This document shows positions 23,438 through 34,017 of a stretch of DNA of 64,000 bases, in pieces (position 1 is the stretch's first letter; each line of letters opens with the position of its first letter). The notes under the pieces are model-generated. The model worked only from the letters and a program-made list of their open reading frames with translations, had not been told where the DNA came from and searched no databases. The stretch comes from Hordeum vulgare subsp. vulgare (lineage: Eukaryota > Streptophyta > Magnoliopsida > Poales > Poaceae), in contig NC_058522.1 in assembly GCF_904849725.1 (NCBI RefSeq), forward strand, positions 456,632,844 through 456,696,843, in the 5' to 3' direction. The translations under genes were made by a program, and so were the position numbers.

Positions 23438-25055
23438 TGATGTTTGTTGTGTATCCCTTGCAACGGCACCAGAAATAGTTGTGTCGACGGCACCAGGAAT
23501 CCTTCAGCTGCGGCTACGCCTTAAGGGACTTCCTAGGCAAGTATGCAAAGGATTTCCCCCGTGGCCTTGGAGCCTTGCGTTGGTGTTCCCTCGAAGCGGA
23601 AAGGGTGATGTAGCACAGCGACAGTAAGTATTTCCCTCAATTTGAGAACCAAGGTATCAATATGGCAGAAGAGTATCTCAAGATCCTGCACAAACACAAA
23701 AGCTTGCACCCAACGCTATGAAGGGGTCGTCAATCCCTTATAGATTGTTTGCCAAGTGAGAACTGAAAGCAACAAAGTAACAAAGCAAAGTAAAAGCCGA
23801 GGTGTAAACGATGGATGTGAATAGACCTGGGGGCCGTAGTGTTTACTAGTGGCTTCTCTCATGAAAGCAAGTAGACGGTGGGTGAACAAATTACTGTCGA
23901 GCAATTGATAGAACCGCGCAAAGTCGTGACGATATCTGTGCAATGATTATATCTATAGGCATCACGTCCGAAACAAGTAGACCGATACTTTCTGCATCTA
24001 CTACAATTACTCCACACGTCGATCGCTATCCAGCATGCATCTACTGTATTAAGTCAATAAGAACAGAGTAACGCCTTAAGCAAGATGACATGATGTAGAG
24101 GGATAATCTCAAACCAATGATAAAAACCCCATCTTTTTACCCTTGATGGCAACTACTTGATGTGTGCCTTGCTACCCCTACTGTCACTGGGAAAGGTCAC
24201 CACATGGTAGAACCCAAAACCAAGCACTTCTCCCATTGCAAGAATCATAGATCTAGTTGGCCAAACAAAACCCAAGACTCGGAGAGACTTACAAGGATAT
24301 CAAATCATGCATATAAGAAATCAGCAAAGACTCAAATATATATCATAGATAATCTGATCTCAAATCCACAATTCATCGGATCTCGACAAACACACCGCCA
24401 AAGAAGATTACATCAGATAGATCTCCATGAAGATCATGGAGAACTTTGTATTGAAGATCCAAGAGAGAGAAGAAGCCATCTAGCTACTAACTACGGACCC
24501 GTAGGTCTGAAGTGAACTACTCACAAGTCATTGGAGGGGCGATGATGATTATGAAGAAGCCCTCCAACTCCAAAGTCCCCTCCGGCAGGGCGCCGAGAAG
24601 GGTCTCCAGATGAGATCTCACGGAAACGGAAGCTTGCGGTGGCGGAAAAGTATTTTCGAGGCTCCCCTAATTTTTTGCGGAATATTTGGGAATTTATAGG
24701 CCAAAGACCTAGGTCAGGGGGCGGCCACGGAGGCCAGAAGCTTGCCCACCGCCGCCTCCCCCTGGTGCCGTGGTGGGAGCTTGTGGGCTCCCTGGAGCCG
24801 ACCTGGCTTGGCCCAAAGGCCCCCTGGTCTTCTTCCTTTCGGGAAAAAATCATTTCGGAGTTTTCATTCCGTTTCGACTCCGTTCCAAAACCAGATCTGA
24901 AAAGAGTCAAAAACAAGGAAAAACAGGAACTGGCACTTGGCACTGAATCAATAAGTTAGTCCCAAAAAAGATATAAAATGTACATAAAACAACCAAAGAA
25001 GACAAGATAACAGCGTGAAACCATCAAAAATTATAGATACGTTTGAGACGTATCA
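23438..25055 (-). mobile_element. W1: solo LTR of a WHAM-like Gypsy element
   Basis: 1618 bp from TGATGTTTGTTGTG to GAGACGTATCA, inserted in the S3 LTR. Flanking 5-mers are ACGTG (23433) and ACGTC (25056), a target duplication with one mismatch. Minus-strand sense begins TGATACGTCTCAAACG. It contains repeated CGGCACCAG motifs near its U5 end (23470-23500) and a GC-rich block (24715-24830). No internal coding region, hence a solo LTR. Confidence 0.75.
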
Positions 25056-25188
25056 ACGTCTATTGTCCATCCCTCCCATGGCAGCGGGGTCCTAATGGAA
25101 ACTACGGGATATTAAGGTTCTCCTTTTAATAAATAACCGAACCAACGCATTAACACGCGGTGAATACATGAACTCCTCATACTATGGT

Positions 25189-25723
25189 TGTCGTGGGTAT
25201 AAGTCTGACAGTAGAAGTATGGGGTACGAAAGTATATGGGCAGAGCCTTAGCTACGCGAGGATGTATGAGTTCAGGCCCCACGACAGTGGAGGTAAAATC
25301 CCTAAGTCTCAGTGCTCTTGGGAGCTTTGTGTCGAGTGTATTGTGGGATTACAGCAAGTGCCAACCCCCGTACCAGTGGTGAAGGGCGGCTTATATAGAG
25401 TGCGCTGCCCTTCATAATGGCCCGGTGGACAGGGGTGGAGTAGTGGCGAGTAAACGCTTACGTTACAAGTAACGTAAGCTTTAAATGCCAATAATGGTGT
25501 ATGAAAACGTATGGTCGTTGCCCTCCTGGGAGGTTACGATGTATAGAGTGAATTCCAGTCGGTACGTTAGATATGCTCCGAGTGGATCGTCACCGACTGG
25601 ATGATGGGGGCGCCCTTAGTTCAGTCGGAACTGTTTAAGGGCTTTGTCCTCTATGAAGGGTAGTCCTTGGGTAGGACCTATAGGGCAGACCTATGACCCT
25701 ACCCTGGGACTACAACCCCATCA
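25189..25723 (-). repeat. G1 3' LTR
   Basis: 535 bp; + strand TGTCGTGGGTATAAG to CTACAACCCCATCA. Near-identical to 40517-41052. Contains a TATA box at 25391-25400 on the minus strand. Confidence 0.85.
25391..25400 (-). promoter_or_regulatory. TATA box in G1 3' LTR
   Basis: Minus strand CTCTATATAA, followed downstream by GCCGCCCTTCACC. The same motif is in the 5' LTR at 40720-40729. Confidence 0.55.
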
Positions 25724-25737
25724 TTAGTCCCCGAATG
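25724..25737 (-). other. Polypurine tract of G1
   Basis: Minus strand CATTCGGGGACTAA immediately before the 3' LTR. It is only modestly purine-rich but lies in the required place. Confidence 0.5.
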
Positions 25738-28700
25738 GATCGGGGTTGGAACGATGAAGTGATGTCCGGAGTTTGGAGCCGACTGGTATTGAGGTGATTT
25801 TAGCGTTGTCTGCCTCGATCTATTTTATCCTTACTGCTAGCGATCCGAGTGAATATGCAAGCGAAACGAACCGTGAGGGACCGATTGCTTCCACGGAATC
25901 TTTCGACGTGACCGGTCATACTGACAGCGCCGGATTTTCCGGGATCCTCAAATTTCGGTTGCCGCGCGCTCAGCGGGGATGATGACATCGCCATCGAGTA
26001 GATTTCGCCTCCTCGATTACTCCGCTGTTATCCTCTCCACTAATCTTGCGGCAGCCGGTTGGGAGGATAAGATCTTGGGCCCACCTGTAGGTGACTCAGT
26101 CGGAGGCCTATTAAAGCCTTCCCGGCGGACCTTCCTGTTGCGCTGCTCGTCCTCCTCCCGTTAATCTCGCCCTCTCCCGCAACTCCCCGCACACCCCAAG
26201 CCACCTCCTTCCCCTCCTCCTCTGCGGATCCGTCGCCCTCGCCATGACGAAGGGGCAGACCAGCAAGCTCGAGGCGAAGAAGAATAAGAAGGGGGCGGCC
26301 TCCACTCAGCGGCGGCAGCGGGCGTTGCCGGCGGGCTGGATCCAGGGGAACTTCCTCCCCTCCTCGGTGATGGAGAATGACGTGCTGGAGCTGGTGGAGC
26401 ACGACATGGTCGTCAACAAGTCTTGGAGGCTGTCGGAGGGCGAGACGGAGCCGGCGCCGAAGGAGGGGGAGCGCGTTCTGCTGCTCAGCCATGTGGCCAC
26501 AGGTTTCTCCTTGCCCCCCATCCTTTCTTCAGAGGTATCATGAATTACTTCGGGGCGCGGCTCCATCACTTTCCTCCGAATGCGATAGCTCATCTTTCCG
26601 CATTCATCACCCTCTGCGAGTGCTTCATAAGATGTCCTCCCCACTGGGGGCTCTTCAAATATGTTTTCTCCGCTAGATCTCAGACTGTTAAGAAGCTTAG
26701 CCAGTCTGATGATAAGACACACATCCTCCAGCTCTGCGGGGGTTTAGGATTTCAGAAGAAAACGAAGAGTAGCTATCCCTCGCTTCAGCTATCCGAGTCG
26801 GTTAGGAACTAGCAATCGTCCTGGTTCTATTGCCAGGACATTGCCTGCCCGAATGCTTCGAATGGGTTGCCACCCTTCAGTTTAGACCGTCCGGGCCCTC
26901 CCAGGAAGCTTGCGCTCTCTAAGGGAGAAAGAACCCAGATCCAGCCTTTGGTCGACGCGGTGATAGCCGTCGTCCGGAGGGGAGTCACCGGCATGGACCT
27001 GCTGGAGACTTTTCTGGGTCGACGCATCGAGCCGCTGCAGGCCAGAGACCATGCTATGTGGCATTACACGGGGCCTTCAGATACCACTCGGTCCCATCCC
27101 GAAGACGTGAGCGAGGAGACTGTGAGTGCATGGGTCCGCAGCATCACGGGCACATGTGATAACCCCGTGGGAGCTCCGTGGGTGAAGGCCTTCTGCGCCG
27201 AAAATCCTCCTCCGAATGAGGTGAGTACATGTCGTCGAGTGCTTTTAACCTTCTCAGTTTTATTGCTTTTCTTGTCTCGCTGACTGACGTTGCCGACTAT
27301 GTTTTGTGCAAGAGTGGACGAACTGGCATTCTGCAGTCTCGAATGGGAATCCAGTCGAGGAAGAGGAAGGCGGCATGGAGGGCAGCGCGGATAGCACCGA
27401 GTACGTCTCTGACAGTGGGGAGACAGAGGAGGAGACAGAAGAGGAGGAGGAGGAGAGTGGAGAGCAGAGCTCGTCACCCTCACCACCAGAACACCGAACC
27501 AAGCGCCGTCATGACCCCGCTGCTCCGCCGGCTCCTCCCGTGGCCCTGAGTGCTCGGAGTGTGAAGAGAACCAGGGGTACTTGTGTCGAGCCCGTGAACC
27601 AGCCGTCCAAGGTGGCTAAACCTAGCGGGTCTAAACCTCGGAAAGCCTTGCCCCGGATGAGGATCGCTGTTCCGGTCGCCTCAGCGTAAGTATCTTTTCT
27701 CTTCCATCTTCCTTCAATATCCGATTGGACTCTTCTTTTTGGGAATTCATGTTTACCCGTCGAGTGGAATTCACTCAACAGAGGTGCTACCTCCGCCACC
27801 TCTCTGCCGCGTCAGGATGATGATCCCATGGACACTGATAACGCCGCCACGTCCCAGCAAGGTACGTTGTCATGACTCAGAGAGCTGTATTACTGTTTCG
27901 CGAGTGCTGTCTTTGATCTTGACCTTTTTCTGTGTTTTTATTTTGTTCAGTCAGGCTTCCTTCGGAGGTGATCCATCTGGACGACGAAGACCAACGGAGG
28001 TCGGAACCAGCTTTGGCGCCTGTCCCTGGGGTTATCCAACCTGCTGCCAATCCCGCCATGAATGTGCCGCCGACTGAGACGGTGGCCCTCACGGCAGAAC
28101 CGACTGGAGCAGAGCTCGGGATGCCCAGGGAGCCTTCTGCCATGCCGGGTCCGTCGGCTGTTCAATATGATGCCCGACGCCTCCTAGAAGATTAGGTAGG
28201 AGCGCCAAGGACGCCATGGTGCAAGTGGAGCTGATGGTGGGCGACGCCAAGGGAGCATATGACTCCATCGCGTCCCTGTACAAGAAGAGCTTGGAGCTTC
28301 GGGATGATATCCGAGTAAGTGCACTAGTAAGTGTTTACATTCCTCTTGGTACCCACTGGGGGTTTCAGCGAGATACTTGGATACAGTAGGTTGATTTTCC
28401 AGTGGGTTCACTTCGAGTGAACCCAGTGGGTGTAGTCCCCGAGACTTCTGTCGAGTGCTTGCACCGGCAGTTGTCTTTATATGTATTTTCCATAATCTCT
28501 ACAGATCAGAGCTGATCTGCCTGAATGGTACCAGTGGGGGCACGTCGAGTGCACCGACTGGGTGTAGTCCCCGAGAGTAGTGTTACTCGGGTCGAGTAAT
28601 AGAAATCTCATAGTGTTGTTGGTTTGCTATGGAGCTCAATGGGACCGACCTATTCGAGCTTCATACCAGTGGGGTCACTCTCAGTGAACCCACTGGGTGT

Positions 28701-29049
28701 AGTCCCCGAGACCGCTGTCGATTGCTTGCATCGGCAGGGGTCTGAAGAATTTTGAGCTTTGATTGTTTTGTCATATCTGTCGAGACTTTTTCCTTGTTGA
28801 ATCTGGCTGAGCCTCCCTTTGTGTCTCTTTGACAGAAGACTTGTGAAATGGGATCGGCCTATAATGCTCTTGTTAGAGCATATATCTCCATATGTGGTTT
28901 TGGTAATTGATGACAATTCCTATGGACTAATGGTTGCCTTAAGTTACATTTATAGGATTTGTCCATAGGCACTTCTTGAAGTCCATCTGTTGGGTCCAAG
29001 GAGTTTATATGATGACCAAGATGGTATTCAAGGTATTATCCAAAGAATG

Positions 29050-29745
29050 GTCATAGAGACACATGGTTGATCAAAATCTCAGACAAAGAGTAAATCAAGA
29101 TGATCAACACACAAAGCGTACAAGATGTACCGAGAGGGATCAAGTGATCCCATGGTATGGTAAGCATTGTCCATTACGTATTTGTGTACTAACCCATGGT
29201 CTTCGTGAGAGTTCTATGTGGGGGTTAGGTGTGTTTCCATGGGCTTGCGTCAAAGGGAAGATCTCATACAACCCATGAGCAAATCAAGATGATCAACACA
29301 CAAAGCGTACAAGGTGTACCGAGAGGGATCAAGTGATCCCATGGTATGGTAAGCATTGTCCATTACGTATTTGTGTACTAACCCATGGTCTTCGTGAGAG
29401 TTCTATGTGGGGGTTAGGTGTGTTTCCACGGGCTTGCGTCTAGAGGAAGATCTCATACAACCCATGAAGGATGCCGTCAAGTGGTGATCGTCATCAAGAC
29501 ACAAGGTTGATCAAGATCTCAGACAAAGCGTAAATCAAGATGATCAACACAAAAAGCGTACAAGATGTACCGAGAGGGATCAAGTGATCCCATGGTATGG
29601 TAAGCATTGTCCATTACGTGTTTGTGTACTAACCCATGGTCTTTGTGAGAGTTCTATGTGGGGGTTAGGTGTGTTTCCATGGGCTTGCGTCTAGAGGAAG
29701 ATCTCATACAACCCATGAAGGATGACATCAAGTGGTGATCGTCAT
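29050..29745 (+). repeat. Three tandem units in M1
   Basis: GATCAACACACAAAGCGTAC starts at 29102 and 29291, and in a slightly changed form at 29542 (spacings 189 and 251 bp). Each unit contains ACTAACCCATGGTCTTCG and GTGGGGGTTAGGTGTG. M2 has only one unit (43550-43770), so the array grew in M1 or shrank in M2. Confidence 0.8.
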
Positions 29746-30374
29746 CAAGATGGCGGTGTGCAAGTTCAAGTGGATCAACACGAAGATATCTTGCTTGAAG
29801 CCTGCTGTTCATTGTGGTGGCAATGGACTTGTGAACATATGTTGAAGAGTGGCTCACCCATAGTGAGTATGGGGGAGCAATCAACTAGTCTTCGTCAAGC
29901 CAACGCAATCAAGAAAGGTGGTCCATCTTTAGGAAGACAAGATCATCATCATCTAGCTCAAGAGGACGAGGTGCAAGGTATAGGTTTGCCCTTGATAGGT
30001 TTTCTGTTTAGGATAGATTGATGTACTATCAAGGGGGGCTCTCAAGTGAGTAGCTTGATCGTATCGTTCGTTGAGAGCTCAAACCATTTGCATCCTTGCA
30101 TCATACTTCTTGGTTCTTATTTGGTGTTTCTCTTTGTGAGTTTTAGAGCTTATGGTCATCTTAATGACAAGCTCGAGTTCATCGAAAACGGAGTCCATAT
30201 GCAACTACTATGATGTTTTCGATGTTGGAGTCTTTGCTGGTTCTTCATTCTTAGAGGACTCACATCTTTATATCATTGGCATTTTCATAACCACGTGGTC
30301 TTAAGATTTCCAACAAGCTTGGGTTTGCTCGATTCGGAGCTCGTATGCGAAAGTTATGGCTGTTTCAGTGGCGA

Positions 30375-30680
30375 GCGGTAGTACCGCTGGACCTAGCGGT
30401 AGTACCGCTAGAGTTGGCGGTAGTACCGCTGGCCCAAGCGGTAGTACCGCTGGCTGGCGGTAGTACCGCCCCTGGTCAGCGGTAGTACCGCTCAAGGAGC
30501 TTAGTACCGCCTGCCTAGCGGTTGTTCGTGGACGGACCTTTTTGCGAAGACTTTCTTGGCGGTGGTAGTGTCGTTGCACTACCACGGGCCCAGCGGTAGT
30601 ACCGCTGGGGCCAGCGGTAGTACCGCTGGAGTGCCAGCGGTAGTACCGCTGCAGCCAGTGGTAGTACCGCTGGAGCTCGG
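30375..30680 (+). repeat. Palindromic AGCGGTAGTACCGCT array in M1
   Basis: About ten copies of GCGGTAGTACCGC, an interrupted palindrome (arms GCGGTA and TACCGC), separated by 7-20 bp. A 100-bp break with a TAGTACCGCCTGCC remnant divides the array. It ends about 35 bp before the TATA box. Confidence 0.85.
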
Positions 30681-30714
30681 GCAAAAAGTGTAACGGTCTG
30701 ATTCCTTTCCCCAC

Positions 30715-30723
30715 TATATAAAG
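30715..30723 (+). promoter_or_regulatory. TATA box in M1
   Basis: TATATAAAG within CCCACTATATAAAGGGGG, a strong core-promoter match immediately after the palindrome array. The counterpart in M2 is at 42407-42414 on the minus strand. Confidence 0.65.
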
Positions 30724-31244
30724 GGGGTCTTCTTCCCCCTTGGTCTTATCCATCCGTTGAGCTCTTGTTCTACCTCCATTGTTGACATTCTTAGAGCTTG
30801 ATTACTCTCAATCCCTCCAATGATTCTTGCTTGTTCTTGAGGGAAAAGAGAGAGGAGATCTAGATCCACATCTCCACCAATCACTTTCTCCTCTATGTGA
30901 CGGGAACCCCTTGGATCTTGATCTTGGAGTTCTTTGTGAGCTCCTTGTTCTTCCTCTCATATTTCTCCATAGCTTTTGTTGTTGTGGAGGGATTTGAGTG
31001 TGAGGGACTTGACCACTTCGTGTGTTCTTGCCATTGCATTAGTTGCATCGGTTTGAGTTCTCCACGGTGATACATGGAAGTGAGAAGTTGAGAAGCTTAC
31101 TACCTTTGGTACTTAGTACCCTTGATATTGTTCTTCTCGGATGCTTTGGCGTCCTAGAAGCTTGGTGGTGTCTCGGAGCTCAATCATTGTGGTGTGAAGC
31201 TCCGGGAAGCGTCGGGGTCTCCAATTAGGTTGTGGAGATTGCCC

Positions 31245-31400
31245 CGAGCAATTTGTACGGGTACCGGTAACCGCCCCCAAGGGTTGCCACGTGTACGGGT
31301 TCGGTGACCGCCCCCAAGGGTTGCCATTTGTACGGGTTCGGTGACCGCCCCCAAGGGTTGCCATTTGTACAGGTTCGGTGACCGCCCTCAAGGGTCCCTT
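31245..31400 (+). repeat. Short tandem repeat in M1 U5 region
   Basis: Units of GACCGCCCCCAAGGG followed by TTGCCA and TGTACGGGTTCGGT, four copies of about 43-45 bp. M2 has two to three copies at 41775-41880. Confidence 0.7.
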
Positions 31401-32979
31401 AGTGGAATCACGGCATCTTGCATTGTGCGAGGGCGTGAGGAGATTATGGTGGCCTTAGTGGCATCTTGGGGAGCATTGTGCCTCCACACCGCTCTAACGG
31501 AGATTAGCATCCGCAAGGGTGTGAACTTCGGGATACATCATCGTCTCCCCGTGCCTCGGTTATCTCTTACCCGAACCCTTTACTTATGCACTTTACTTCG
31601 TGATAGACATATTGTTTATTGTAATATATCTTGCTATCACTTAGTTGTTTATCTTGCTTAGCATAAGTTGTTGGTGCACATAGGTGAGCCTAGTTGTTTG
31701 TAGGTTTTGTGCTTGACATATTAAACGTTAGTTTTATTCCGCATTTGTTCAAGCCTAAACCTTAATTATTTTAAAGCGCCTATTCACCCCCCCCCTCTAG
31801 GCAACATCCACGTCCTTTTCAGCTCTGAAGGCTGAGAAGACTCAACTTGCTGCCGACTTGGAGGTGGCTGCGAATGACCTGGCTGGCATGAAGGAGGCTC
31901 TCGCTGAACGAGAAAAATCTTTGGAGGAATCTCGGGAGACCAACAAGGCACTGGTAGCCGAGGTAGAAAAAATGAAGAAGGAGAGATCTGAATGGATGGG
32001 CCAGCTGAAGTTAATGAACTCTCGGTGTAGAGCGCAGGAGAACTACGTCGGCGACTGGGCGAAGAAGATGGTCGCACTGCTTGGTGGTACGTTGCTTGCC
32101 TAGTGTTTTTTGACTTTGGAGTTCACTCCGTGCTTATTTTCTCCCTGTCTTTTCTTTGCAGACTTCTGTCGGGACGTTGAAACCGAAACTGCCGAAATTG
32201 ATCGGTCGCTTGGACAACCGAATGTTCCACTCGGCGATGAAGGTAACCGGTACATGTTCCGAGTGAATTCCCGCCTCAACAAGGTGGGTCCTTTCATTGG
32301 TCGCGTGAGAGAAGTTGTCGGCCGAATTGACAAGGAGTTGTGGCCTGAAGATGACTCCCGGAACGAGATAGAGGGGTTGATGACTCGACTGGAAGATGTT
32401 CCAACCAGAGTGCAGGCATGGAAGAAGTCTGCCGCTCGGTGTGGTTCGGACGTGGCGATGTCTCTGGTCCGAGTGCACTACAAGGAAGCCCGTGAATACA
32501 AGCTGAAGACGTTGCAGGTCGCCAACACCAGGAAGCTTCGATTTGAAGATTTCATGGAGACCTTCCTCGACACGGCCACTCGGATTGCAGATGGAATCGA
32601 CCTCGACACCTTTGTGGAGCCTGCCAGCCCCGGCGACGCTTGATAAACTTTATGCTGGACATGCATTTACCTCGGTATGACGAGTGTAGTCTGTATTAAA
32701 CTTTGGGCACTGCTGTTGGCCGGTACATTCTTGGCTCGGTGTGGATAAACTTGATTCACACTGAGCCGACTGATCGTAGAACCAATTCGAATTCGAACCG
32801 GATCTTTTGCTCTTCTTTCGCTGAGTTTTTTTTTGACACGATTTTGGCTCGTGGTTTTTGTTTGGGCATCTCCTGGTGAAGCCAATGGCAAACATGCGGA
32901 GCATGTAGTTGTTAGTTGTCTTCACATGCACATGAGCCTCAATGAGGGTCTACTAAGCCTCCGAGTCTATCTCGAGTGC

Positions 32980-33910
32980 CCACTCGGAGGAAGCTTTTTT
33001 ACTTAGGCGACTCTGGTTCGCAGCTAAGTCTCCGAGTGTGACTTGAAATGCATACTCGGAGCTAGTTATTTACTTAGGCGACTCTGAGTCGCAGCTAAGT
33101 CCCCGAGTGTGACTTTTGGTGCACAATCGGAGCGAGTTTTTACTTAGGCGACTCTGGGTCGCAGCTAAGTCCCCGAGTGTGACTTTCGGTGTACACTCGG
33201 AGCGAGTTTTTACTTAGGCGACTGTGGGTCGCAGCTAAGTCCCCGAGTGTGACTTTTGGTGCACACTTTGAGCGAGCTTTTGCTTAGGCAACTCTGGGTC
33301 ATAGCTAGGTCCCCGAGTGTGACTTTCGGTGCACACTCGGAGCGAGCTTTTACTTAGGCGACTCTGGGTCGCAGCTAAGTCCCCGAGTGTGACTTTCGGT
33401 GCACACTCGAAGCGAGCTTTTACTTAGGCGACTCTGGGTCGCAGCTAAGTCCCCAAGTGTGACTTTTAGTGCACACTCGGAGCGAGTTTTTACTTAGGCG
33501 ACTCTGGGTCGCTGCTAAGTCCCCGAGTGTGACTTTTAGTGCACACCCGGAGCGAGTTTTTACTTAGGCGACTCTGGATCGCAGCTAAGTCTCCGAGTGT
33601 GACTTTTCGTGCACACTCGGAGCGAGTTGTTACTTAGGCGACTCTAGGTCGCAGCTAAGTCTCCGAGTGTGACTTTTCGTGCACACTTGGAGCGAGTTGT
33701 TTACTTACGCGACTCTGGGTCGTAGCTAAGTCCCCGAGTGTGACTTTTAGTGCACACTCGGAGCGAGTTTTTACTTAGGCGACTCTGGGTCGCAGCTAAG
33801 TCTCCGAGTGTGACTTTTCATGCACACTTGGAGCGAGTTGTTTACTTAGGCGACTCTGGGTCGCAGCTAAGTCCCCGAGTGTGACTTTTGGCGCACACTC
33901 GGAGTTAGTT
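32980..33910. repeat. 70-bp tandem array in G1, 13 units
   Basis: Unit about 70 bp, with core CTTAGGCGACTCTGGGTCGC then AGCTAAGTCCCCGAGTGTGA. Unit starts near 33001, 33072, 33141, 33211, 33283, 33352, 33422, 33492, 33562, 33632, 33704, 33774 and 33846. It lies between the end of the antisense gene (32643) and the end of pol (34018), which converge on it. No ORF crosses it. It may hold the 3' ends of both transcripts; this is inference. Confidence 0.9.
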
Positions 33911-34017
33911 TTTTAGACCGGAGTCTGCAAACGCGGAAGAATTCTGAATCGGCAAGAAATTAATCCGCTTTGTATTACTTCCATGATACTTGTTCTTTAC
34001 ATTGTCTCTGTCGGCGG

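Larger units (their letters stand above)
28871..31821 (+). mobile_element. M1: solo LTR, probable Sirevirus-type Copia
   Basis: 2951 bp, TGTTAGAGCATATATC to CGTCCTTTTCA, flanked by the 5-bp duplication GCTCT (28866-28870 and 31822-31826), inside exon 5 of the G1 antisense gene. No coding domain. The end CACCCCCCCCCTCTAGGC is typical of Copia LTRs that lead into a tRNA-Met primer site. A palindromic repeat array lies just upstream of a TATA box, as reported for Sirevirus LTRs. M2 is an inverted, shorter copy. Confidence 0.8.
26244..32643 (+). pseudogene. Antisense spliced gene of G1 (PF04195-like protein)
   Basis: A + strand gene opposite to gag-pol. Exons read from splice sites and frame: 26244-27220, 27315-27685, 27782-27861, 27951-28314, 28836-28870 joined to 31827-32086, and 32162-32643 (TGA). 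Donors are GTGAGT, GTAAGT, GTACGT, GTAAGT, GTACGT; phases 0, 2, 1, 0, 1 match across junctions. Exon 1 has the domain known as putative gypsy-type transposon (PF04195): RGIMNYFGARLHHFPPNAIA then CPPHWGLFKYVF. Exon 2 is acidic (EEETEEEEEES) and basic after that; exon 5 is a likely coiled coil (EREKSLEESRETNKALVAEV). Breaks: a shift in the C run at 26514-26519, TAG at 26810-26812, a shift near 28190, and M1 inside exon 5. Function unknown; about 850 codons. Confidence 0.75.

Noticed and set aside
24521..24959. ORFs on both strands in the GC-rich part of W1
   Set aside because: This is LTR sequence; no homolog in the frame is recognised and the similar blocks in other LTRs do not keep it.
30301..30753. 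150-residue ORF with VLPLGPAVLP repeats on the minus strand (and a similar one at 42617-43003)
   Set aside because: It is a translation of the palindrome array in an LTR promoter region and has no independent support.
32980..33910. CRISPR-like array
   Set aside because: The 70-bp units are contiguous without unique spacers and lie inside a eukaryotic retrotransposon.
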